Shown here: positions 42,843 to 49,720 of the stretch, piece after piece
How positions within the stretch are numbered: position 1 is the stretch's first letter
Layout of the letters: each line of letters opens with the position of its first letter
Assembly (NCBI GenBank): GCA_934654475.1
Contig: CAKUFZ010000008.1
Span: 23,700 to 87,699, forward strand
Length of the DNA stretch: 64,000 bases
Direction of reading: 5' to 3'
Source of the DNA: an uncultured Coriobacteriales bacterium
GTDB taxonomy: Bacteria > Actinomycetota > Coriobacteriia > Coriobacteriales > UMGS124
Translations under genes and position numbers: made by a program
Notes under the pieces: model-generated
Told to the model about the DNA's origin: nothing
Databases searched by the model: none
The model's input: only the letters and a program-made list of their open reading frames with translations

Positions 42843-44309
42843 GTGTTCTCTCCCATAACGGCCTGCGCACATGCATCAATAATGGTTGTGGCACTACTTT
42901 TAGCGAGGTCGTGCTTGGCCAAAAAAGTGCCGCCGGCTGTTCTTGTGACATGCTGGTGGTTTGTTCTGGCACGTGCCATGATTCCCTTGTTCGTGTTGTG
43001 CCAGTCGAGGGAGATTGTCGATTTGAGCGGCTCCTCTCTTCAGGCGATATGGCAAGGCAACGGCGCGACGTCAACGCTATTTGCTGATTTCGATGTGGCA
43101 GCTCACACCCAGGGCGACTCAGTGTCGTCTGTGTTTGTTGGCGCATTTCTTTCCATGTGGACAATTATTGCTGTGATACTTTCCGCCGTTCTTATCGTTA
43201 CATACGTTCTCGACCGCCGCAGGCTCTTCAAATTGTCTTTGGATATTACCGGCGAGTTTGTTGACTTGTGCAATGACATCCTATCCTCTCAACTTCACCG
43301 CCGTCTTCGTATAGTCGAAGTGCAAGGGCTATCAGCGCCCATTTCTTATGGTGTTTTTAGGCCGGTCATCGCGCTGCCAGTTGGTTTTCGACTCTATGTC
43401 GCCGATGCCCAACTCGTGTTGATTCTGCGACACGAACTCTCTCATATTCGGCGCTTCGACACTTTACTGAAGCCTTTGGCCATGCTTGTGGTGTGTGCCT
43501 ACTGGTTTAATCCGCTCATATGGTTGGCTTTCTTTTTCATGCAGTCTGATATGGAAAGAGCAGCTGACGAATGGGCGTTGCTGGGCTGTAACAGGAAGGA
43601 GAAAGCAATGTATGCTCGGAATCTACTGAAAGCGAAAGCTGCGACCAATCCCTCCAACCTGGCGTGTGCGTTCGGTGCTTCTCCCATAGAGACTCGCATC
43701 AAGGCGATTCTTGCACCGAGGCCAAAGCTGCTTGCTTGTATCGTGTCCAGTATTCTGGTCTTGACCTGCTGCTTTGCGTCTCTTGCCTTCGCCAACGTTG
43801 CGGTTCCGGCCGATTCGGAGCAAACGACCGTCACCATTCGCAACGGCTCGTACTCATTCGACATCCCGGCGTATTGGCAGGGTCGCGTCTCCGTGACGAC
43901 GAATGGTAAGTCGACCTATGTGTACCCGACCGGCTATCCAGAGTTGGTGCTGGTATCGTTCTCAATGCTTGAAGATGTCGACGAGGGCGATGTGACTAGA
44001 GGTTGCCCAATTGTCACCGAGATTCCTTGCGCAAATGGACAGATTCTTGCTGTCAGGGTGATGAATTATCTGGACATGGCTGCGGGAGACCTGTGGCGCG
44101 CTGCACTTGCCGCCAATCCTGGTTATCCGGGTCTGGAGGGGGAGGAACTGGCGGTTGATCTGAGTACGTTTGGCGAGTATTCGGCGCAAGAGGCGCACCA
44201 GATGGAAGGGGTTTATGGGACTGATGTGGGCCACCCGCAGGTTGTCAACCTGATGGCTGAGCCTCTTCTTTCTTCGGTCAAGGTGGATGAACGGGCGATT
44301 CAAAACTAG
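42843..44309 (+). CDS. M56-family membrane metalloprotease sensor (BlaR1-like, novel sensor domain)
   Basis: 488 residues from a GTG at 42843 (AAGGGGGTG upstream). Membrane helices at the N-terminus and around WTIIAVILSAVLIVTYVL. The protease motif is LRHELSHIRRFDTL, with E at ERAADEWALL as the third zinc ligand. A further helix (LLACIVSSILVLTCCFASLA) leads to an extracellular domain (YSFDIPAYWQGRVSV, PELVLVSFSMLEDVDEGD). The penicillin-binding transpeptidase motifs of true BlaR1 (SxxK and so on) are not seen, so the signal is probably not a beta-lactam. Expected to cleave the BlaI-type repressor encoded just upstream. Confidence 0.87.
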   Translation: MFSPITACAHASIMVVALLLARSCLAKKVPPAVLVTCWWFVLARAMIPLFVLCQSREIVDLSGSSLQAIWQGNGATSTLFADFDVAAHTQGDSVSSVFVGAFLSMWTIIAVILSAVLIVTYVLDRRRLFKLSLDITGEFVDLCNDILSSQLHRRLRIVEVQGLSAPISYGVFRPVIALPVGFRLYVADAQLVLILRHELSHIRRFDTLLKPLAMLVVCAYWFNPLIWLAFFFMQSDMERAADEWALLGCNRKEKAMYARNLLKAKAATNPSNLACAFGASPIETRIKAILAPRPKLLACIVSSILVLTCCFASLAFANVAVPADSEQTTVTIRNGSYSFDIPAYWQGRVSVTTNGKSTYVYPTGYPELVLVSFSMLEDVDEGDVTRGCPIVTEIPCANGQILAVRVMNYLDMAAGDLWRAALAANPGYPGLEGEELAVDLSTFGEYSAQEAHQMEGVYGTDVGHPQVVNLMAEPLLSSVKVDERAIQN

Positions 44310-44422
44310 GCATCGTGCATAGTATGAGACGGAGATGCTAGCTTTTCAAACACTCGGCATTGCCCACATGGACCTGGGCGGTGCCGGGTTTATTCAATCT
44401 GACTTGCGTTTGTGCGCGGAGA

Positions 44423-44457
44423 AAAACCTTTGCTTTCTCGCCCAGAAAACAAAGGTT
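44423..44457. promoter_or_regulatory. fic-promoter-like motif pair without a fic gene
   Basis: AAAACCTTTG (44423-44432) and AAAACAAAGGTT (44446-44457) have the same 12-bp gap as the corresponding elements upstream of fic (39971-40004). Here they run straight into repeat copy B, which holds only the fic tail codons. This looks like the scar of a deleted fic copy. Confidence 0.5.
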
Positions 44458-44461
44458 CTCA

Positions 44462-44615
44462 TGCGCGTCCCGCGAGACCGTCGTCCATAAACGCAAAACG
44501 CCCCGCGCTGCCTGCTGGTTTGCAGGGCGGCGCGGGGCTTTGGTATGCGAGGTTGGCTTGGAGCCGAAGCCTTAGGCCTCGACGGCGACGAGCACGTCGG
44601 TGCTCTTCACGAAGG
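44462..44615. repeat. 154-bp direct repeat, copy B
   Basis: Gap-free match to 41333-41486 (about ten differences by eye). Copy B is continuous with the intact mop gene on its right side, so it is likely the original location of the mop end. It also carries ATGCGCGTCCCGCGAGAC, the fic tail sequence, with its stop. Confidence 0.9.
44499..44539. terminator. Terminator of mop
   Basis: GCCCCGCGC and GCGCGGGGC form a hairpin like the one in copy A. On the minus strand it lies about 32 bp past the mop stop and is followed by GTTTTGCG. Confidence 0.7.
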
Positions 44616-45000
44616 CGACGGCGGGCTTGCCGACCTCGAGGCCGAGCTCCTCGATGGCGGCGTTGGTGATGGAGCCGGAGACGGTCAGGCCGTACTCGGT
44701 GGTGATGGCCACATGGCCGTTGACGGCGCCCTTCTGGACCTTGGTGACCTCGCCGCAGAACTGGTTGCGGGCAGAGATCTGCAGGTGCTGGCCGGCCTCG
44801 GCGAACATGACGTTGGTGGCCTTGACCACGGCGATGGCAGGCTTGCCGGCCTCGAGGCCCAGATCCTCGACGGCCTCGCAGGTGATGTCGGCCTTGATGT
44901 TCTTGCCGGGGGCAACCTCGATGGCGACGACGGCGTTGACGGCACCCTTCTCGACGGAGACGACGGTGCCGGCGAACTGGTTGCGAGCGGAGATCTTCAT
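44572..45000 (-). CDS. mop: Molbindin with two Mop (TOBE) domains
   Basis: 142 residues from ATG 45000 with AAAGGAAG upstream. Two tandem domains begin MKISARNQFAGTVVSVEKGA and LQISARNQFCGEVTKVQKGA. Each contains the V-x-G-A-V-N-x-x-V-x-I core (GAVNAVVAIEV, GAVNGHVAITT) of molybdate/tungstate-binding TOBE domains. Molbindins are small cytoplasmic oxyanion-binding proteins for molybdenum homeostasis. This fits the molybdoenzyme in the same window. The intergenic palindrome at 45187-45203 may control it. Confidence 0.93.
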   Translation of the reverse strand: MKISARNQFAGTVVSVEKGAVNAVVAIEVAPGKNIKADITCEAVEDLGLEAGKPAIAVVKATNVMFAEAGQHLQISARNQFCGEVTKVQKGAVNGHVAITTEYGLTVSGSITNAAIEELGLEVGKPAVAFVKSTDVLVAVEA

Positions 45001-45186
45001 GATGTGCTTCCTTTCGATGGTTGAGGGCGGCCGGTCTTTCGCGTGCCGCTCCTGGTTGACGAGATGAACTATAGGCCACGCTTTGCACCGTAAAGCATCT
45101 CGTGACGGTATCCGAGGGCCGCCGTACCAACGTGTGCCAATCAACAACCAAGTGCGCCCCTCTGTTCTTAGTAGCCTGATTTCCCG

Positions 45187-45203
45187 ATTGCCAATCTGGC
45201 AAT
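45187..45203. promoter_or_regulatory. Palindrome between divergent mop and secreted-protein gene
   Basis: ATTGCCA-ATC-TGGCAAT is a perfect 7-bp inverted repeat. It lies 187 bp from the mop start and 103 bp from the 45306 start. It is a plausible operator for either gene. Nothing else recognisable is seen in the 305-bp gap 45001-45305. Confidence 0.45.
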
Positions 45204-45305
45204 GCCAGTCTGTCATTCTCTATTGTGGTCTGTGCCTGCGGTTTTCTATGATGAAGGCGGTACAAAGCCCCGCGTGGGCGCGGGTTCAGCAGAAGGGGAG
45301 ACATC

Positions 45306-47042
45306 ATGGGCAAGAACATGCGACTTTTTGGCACGCACGGATACGGCACTGCGTTTGCTGGGACCTTGGCTGCCTTGGCGCTCGGCGGGACGTGTCTGAT
45401 GGGAGGGCTTGCGGCAACGGCACAGGCCGACACGGCGGCCACGGGCTTGGGCGGCATCGCCGCAGCCCAGGGCGCAGCCTCACCGCTCGCGGGTATCAGC
45501 GATGGCAAGGCTTCTCCCGTCGCCTCCCTTGAGGACGAGGACGTGCTGCTTGCCACCTATAGCAATGCGGCGCAAGGGTTCTCGCTGCTTGTAGACGCCG
45601 GCTCCTTTACGGTGACCGAGGGTCAGGGTGCGGGTGCGACGTTCGTCCTGAACACCGACGCGTCCTCCCACTTTGCCGTCTCCTACGTTGCCGACTGGGA
45701 AGGCACGCCCGATGTGGGCGAGTACCTGGAAGAACAGCTCTGGCACGGCCAGATGGAGCATGGCGACTCCTATGTGCAGGTGAGTGCTGACGGCGGCGAG
45801 GTCATTTACCTGGCTGGTGTGGGTGCCTATGCGTGCGCCTATGGGTACGTCGACTCCTCGACGGGCCAGAACATGACTGTCATCCAGGCCATGGAGCCGC
45901 GCTCCGACGGCAGCGCCGTGTATTGGACGCTGTGCACGAGCGACGAGTCCGCCGAGCAGGTCGCCACGGCGCTCGTCTGGGCCTCGGCCACCTTCCGCGT
46001 GGGTGCGGACGCCTATGCGGGCAGCAACATGTGGTGCGAGCCCTCCGATTTGGCGCAGAGGCCTTCGGGAAGCACATACTCGCTGGTAGATGATGCAGCC
46101 AACACCGCCGCTGCGCCTGCGCCTGCAACTTCGGCCGACACGGCGGCTCCCACGCCTGCCCAGCCCGCGGCAACTCCCTCCCCTGCTCAGCCTGCGCCCA
46201 CCCAGACGTCCGCAACGGCTGGAACCTACCAGCTCGTGGACTACGACGGCGGGTACTTCACTGTCGCGCTGCCTCAGGGCTGGTCCATCCAAACGGCGGG
46301 AGAGGGCGCTGGCTTCACCTTTGAGGCGTTTGACCCGGCCAACCCCGCCGTGCGCATCGTCTACTACGGTGAGCTGGCCTTTAACCTCAACGAGCAGATG
46401 CGTGAGCTGTTTGCCCTCTCCTCTTCTACCGGCGACGCGACGCTCGACCAGCTGTACACGCTGTACGCCAACCTTCCCGTGCTCGACCCCTGCACGGTCG
46501 CCAATGCCGTGAGCCTGCTGCCCGCTTATACGCAGCTTACGCTCGACATGGGCGGAGTCGACGACGGCACGGGCCTCATGGTCTCCTCGGCCCAGGTCAC
46601 CTCGAGCGTGCCGGTGTCGTATTACTCGGCCTTCCCGGGCATGGCGGGCTATGTGCGCGACGACGCCCTGGTGAGCGCCGAGCTCACGCTGCTCGATGGC
46701 ACGGCCTGCAGGGCGGACTTCCTGGGTAGTGCGATTGCCCTGGGATATGAGGGCGGCTATGGCAGTGCGTGCATCATGGGCATGTGGGGCATCATTGCGC
46801 CTGCTGACATATACGATGACGTCGTGGCCCAGCTTGCTCCCTGCGTGGGTACCCTGACCTTCTCGGATGAGTACGTCGCCCAGTGCAACGCTGCAAACGA
46901 CGCCATTACGGCCGCTGCTCTCGATCGTTCGGCTGCCAACAACGCCGTGATGGATCAGGCGCTGCAGGACTTTGACGACTACATCATGGACCGCGACCGC
47001 TTCACGTTCTCCGACGGTTCCCAGCTTGTCATTCAGCATTAG
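45306..47042 (+). CDS. Secreted protein with two related beta-rich domains, hypothetical
   Basis: 578 residues from ATG 45306 (AGGGGAGAC upstream). Sec signal with a hydrophobic core (AFAGTLAALALGGTCLMGGL) and an ATAQAD cleavage site. Domain 1 (about 85-235) begins AQGFSLLVDAGSFTVTEGQG. A Pro/Ala/Thr linker at about 260-305 follows. Domain 2 (about 310-525) begins GGYFTVALPQGWSIQTAGEG. The two starts look related (G-aromatic-beta-strand, then G-A-G-F/T-F). The C-terminal 50 residues are helical and acidic. The pattern recalls PsbP/DUF1795-like extracytoplasmic domains, which is only a guess. Likely attached to or released from the cell surface. Confidence 0.75.
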   Translation: MGKNMRLFGTHGYGTAFAGTLAALALGGTCLMGGLAATAQADTAATGLGGIAAAQGAASPLAGISDGKASPVASLEDEDVLLATYSNAAQGFSLLVDAGSFTVTEGQGAGATFVLNTDASSHFAVSYVADWEGTPDVGEYLEEQLWHGQMEHGDSYVQVSADGGEVIYLAGVGAYACAYGYVDSSTGQNMTVIQAMEPRSDGSAVYWTLCTSDESAEQVATALVWASATFRVGADAYAGSNMWCEPSDLAQRPSGSTYSLVDDAANTAAAPAPATSADTAAPTPAQPAATPSPAQPAPTQTSATAGTYQLVDYDGGYFTVALPQGWSIQTAGEGAGFTFEAFDPANPAVRIVYYGELAFNLNEQMRELFALSSSTGDATLDQLYTLYANLPVLDPCTVANAVSLLPAYTQLTLDMGGVDDGTGLMVSSAQVTSSVPVSYYSAFPGMAGYVRDDALVSAELTLLDGTACRADFLGSAIALGYEGGYGSACIMGMWGIIAPADIYDDVVAQLAPCVGTLTFSDEYVAQCNAANDAITAAALDRSAANNAVMDQALQDFDDYIMDRDRFTFSDGSQLVIQH

Positions 47043-47230
47043 ACGTTTGTCGCATTGAAAGCAGTCGGCGGGGGCGCGGGGCGCGATGCAGCCTTGGCGT
47101 CCCCGCTGGCTTTTCTGCCTGCTAGTATAGATGCGGGGACCACGCTCGGGGCTTCTGGCCTTTTGGGCGTGAGGCACGCTATTCTACAAGTGAAGCCACA
47201 CAAGGGGTCGATGAGCCAAGGGAGTCAGCC

Positions 47231-49021
47231 ATGAAACCAACCGATGTCAGCCATGCCTGCACGCGACGCGCGTTTGCCCTGGCAGGGTTCGCCCTTGCCG
47301 CGTCTGCTGCCGTGTCTGCGCCCGTGCGAGCGGCCCATGCCGTAGGCCTGTTGCCCGGAGCCATGCCGCTGTCCGACACAACCAACACCGACTCGACTCA
47401 GGCCGGCCCCTTTGACGGCCTTCCCACAGACCCACTCGAGCGACTCTCGGCTCTGTGCACGTTGTTCCAAACTCAGGTTGAGGACTTTGCGGCCGTGTAC
47501 ACGTCCTCGGTTGAGAACGGCGATGCCGCCTATGCCCAGCCGATGCTCGACTTTGTGGATCTGTGCAACGCGGGCTACGAGGAACTTGAGGTTATCTACG
47601 ACGCGCTCGCCTCTCAAGAGGCCAGCCCGGAGGTCGGTCTCGGCATGGATGCGTGCGTGATTGTGGCGCGCACCCTCGCGTTTTACTCCGGCTACTACCA
47701 TTCGAGCGATCCCCTCATGGAGATGCAGGTCCAGGCGGCGCAGGGTGCCTACACCGACAACCTTGAGCTGCTCGATGCGATGTACGGCGCCCTCGGCCAG
47801 GTGCGCGACAACTACAGGATGCTCGACCTTCCTGCCTACATGAGCGACCTGTGGCCTCATTACATCAAGCAAATCGCGGCCTACCAGGAGAAACTCTACG
47901 CCGACTATATCTCGCTTGTGAGCAATGACGTCCTCATGGCCTACTCGGCCTCGTGGCTTTTGATGCGCCAGCCCTACATCATGCTGCATTACGAGCAGCT
48001 CATGTATGCCCTCATGCGCGCCCAGTTCCAAAACGCCGCCGACGCGCTTGCCGCGGGTTCTGGTGCGGGCACCCGCGTCATAGTGGAGCACGCGCTGAAC
48101 GACGAGATCTACCCCAACCTCTATCCCTCGTCGGACTCGGTGACCAACGTTGCGATTTTCACCGAGGGCGGCGAGTGCGACGTGCTCATAGAGGTGCAGG
48201 TAGACGGGTTCTCCCAGCTCTACCGCCAGAAGATCACCGCCACGCCCGAGATCACGTACTTCATGATCAAGCCGCCGGTGGCAAGCGATGCGGGCAACTT
48301 GACCAGCGAGCGCGACACCCAGCTCACGCTCACGGTGACCGACCTGGGTTCCAACGGGCTCATCGCCCAGGAAACGCAGACAGTCACGCTGCACAGCCTG
48401 TACGACTTCACGCTTGAGAGCAACGAGTTCGGCATCGTCGAACCGTACAACGTGCTTGCCTGGATGCGCCCCGACGCGCAAGAAGTGCTGGACATCCGCC
48501 GTGCCGCAATCGATTGGCTTGAGGCCAACATGGGCGCCGACTACAACACGCTGCCTGGCTACCAGCTGGGATATCCCGGGGAGGACGAGGCAAAGACGGT
48601 TCTCATTCAAGCTGTTGCCATTCAGGGCGCAATCTCCGACATGGGTGTGCGCTACAACATGGGGCCGTACTCGTTTGGCGCGATGCAGCGCGTGCTCACC
48701 CCCGATGCCGTGGTGCGCTCCAAGTCGGGCATCTGCATCGAGACCGCGCTGCTCGCGGCGTCGTGCCTGCAGTCGGCCGACATGCATGCCATGGTGCTCA
48801 TCCTTCCCGGCCATGCCCAGGTTGCCCTGGAGACCTGGGAGGGGAGCGGTCAGTACATCCTGCTTGAGACCACGACCCTGCCCTTCACGGGGTCCGATGT
48901 CTCCTCCTACATTTCGACTCCGACTAACGACGAGTGGATTTCCTACCTGAGCGACGACGGCACCTACGTCATCGACTGCAACCTCGCCTCCACCCTGGGC
49001 ATCCGAGGCCTGGCTGTGTAG
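47231..49021 (+). CDS. Secreted transglutaminase-like protein (Tat-type signal)
   Basis: 596 residues from ATG 47231 (AAGGGAGTC upstream). Signal peptide CTRRAFALAGFALAASAAVS has an RR motif, so Tat export is likely. About residues 60-275 are a helical domain. Then comes a beta-sandwich (EGGECDVLIEVQVDGFSQLY, DTQLTLTVTDLGSNGLIAQE). The C-terminal domain has KSGICIETALLAASCLQSAD, VLILPGHAQVALETWEG and YILLETTTLPF, the Cys-His-Glu order of a transglutaminase/protease fold. It may act on surface peptides or proteins. The preceding secreted-protein gene (45306) lies 188 bp upstream on the same strand. Confidence 0.78.
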   Translation: MKPTDVSHACTRRAFALAGFALAASAAVSAPVRAAHAVGLLPGAMPLSDTTNTDSTQAGPFDGLPTDPLERLSALCTLFQTQVEDFAAVYTSSVENGDAAYAQPMLDFVDLCNAGYEELEVIYDALASQEASPEVGLGMDACVIVARTLAFYSGYYHSSDPLMEMQVQAAQGAYTDNLELLDAMYGALGQVRDNYRMLDLPAYMSDLWPHYIKQIAAYQEKLYADYISLVSNDVLMAYSASWLLMRQPYIMLHYEQLMYALMRAQFQNAADALAAGSGAGTRVIVEHALNDEIYPNLYPSSDSVTNVAIFTEGGECDVLIEVQVDGFSQLYRQKITATPEITYFMIKPPVASDAGNLTSERDTQLTLTVTDLGSNGLIAQETQTVTLHSLYDFTLESNEFGIVEPYNVLAWMRPDAQEVLDIRRAAIDWLEANMGADYNTLPGYQLGYPGEDEAKTVLIQAVAIQGAISDMGVRYNMGPYSFGAMQRVLTPDAVVRSKSGICIETALLAASCLQSADMHAMVLILPGHAQVALETWEGSGQYILLETTTLPFTGSDVSSYISTPTNDEWISYLSDDGTYVIDCNLASTLGIRGLAV

Positions 49022-49053
49022 AGACGGGCCGAGCAAAGAGTTGCTGACAAAGA

Positions 49054-49097
49054 CGCCACCCTTCTGTCTCTTGTATCTGAGAAACAGAAGGGCGGCG
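49054..49097. terminator. Hairpin between convergent genes
   Basis: CGCCACCCTTCTGT pairs with ACAGAAGGGCGGCG (one mismatch) around a 16-nt loop, between the transglutaminase-like gene and the lipoprotein gene. T-rich sequence follows (CTTGTTTGTT). Confidence 0.65.
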
Positions 49098-49140
49098 CTT
49101 GTTTGTTGGTGTCTCTTTGTATGACGCCGACGCGATTGGC

Positions 49141-49710
49141 CTAGTCGCTCATTTCGGCGAGCAGCTTCCATAGGCCGCCCTTGTCGTCGAAGGTGCGGTA
49201 GGTGTCGCCGTCGCGCAGGTTGTGGGCGTTGAACTCCGCGGTGAGCGTTGAGCCGTCGTCGAGCGTGAAGACGAGCGTGTCGTCGTAGTCGCTTGAAATC
49301 ATGTCTACAGTGTCGCCCGCTTCGCCCTTGAGGTATGCCTCGTAGATCTTCTGGGCAAGGTCGGTGCTCTTCACGGTGTGGGTCTGCATTGTCTCGTGGG
49401 CCTCGATGTGCTCCAGGGCAACTGCCTTGGCTGCTTGAATTGCTTGCCCACCCTGGTTGTCATCGGCTTGTTTTGCCTGGTCGACCTGGGTGCTTTGGCT
49501 GCTCGGGGTGTTTTGGGCATCCTGCTCTACCTTGGTGCCCTGAGGTGCCTGCGTGTTTTGCGTGCTCGAACTTGTCGCCTCCCCGCTGCCTCCCGCTTGC
49601 GTCTGGCCTGCGTTTTCCGGCGTGCAGCCAGCAAGGCAGCCGGCGATGAGCAGGGCCGACATGCAGGCGGCGGCCTCGAGGGCAAGCGTGCGCGCGTTGT
49701 TCCGTTTCAT
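49141..49710 (-). CDS. Lipoprotein, hypothetical
   Basis: 189 residues from ATG 49710. Signal with lipobox LAGC (IAGCLAGCTPEN), so the mature N-terminus would be a lipidated Cys. A Gln/Ser/Thr-rich spacer follows (SSSTQNTQAPQGTKVEQDAQ). The globular C-terminal part has two stretches: TDLAQKIYEAYLKGEAGDTV and LVFTLDDGSTLTAEFNAHNL. No family recognised. It starts 10 bp after the XRE regulator stop on the same strand, so the two form an operon. Confidence 0.75.
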   Translation of the reverse strand: MKRNNARTLALEAAACMSALLIAGCLAGCTPENAGQTQAGGSGEATSSSTQNTQAPQGTKVEQDAQNTPSSQSTQVDQAKQADDNQGGQAIQAAKAVALEHIEAHETMQTHTVKSTDLAQKIYEAYLKGEAGDTVDMISSDYDDTLVFTLDDGSTLTAEFNAHNLRDGDTYRTFDDKGGLWKLLAEMSD

Positions 49711-49720
49711 CGTCAGCCTC

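Noticed and set aside
42843..44309. True BlaR1 beta-lactam sensor
   Set aside because: The M56 protease part fits, but the extracellular domain shows no SxxK or KTG-type penicillin-binding motifs, so the beta-lactam role is not claimed.
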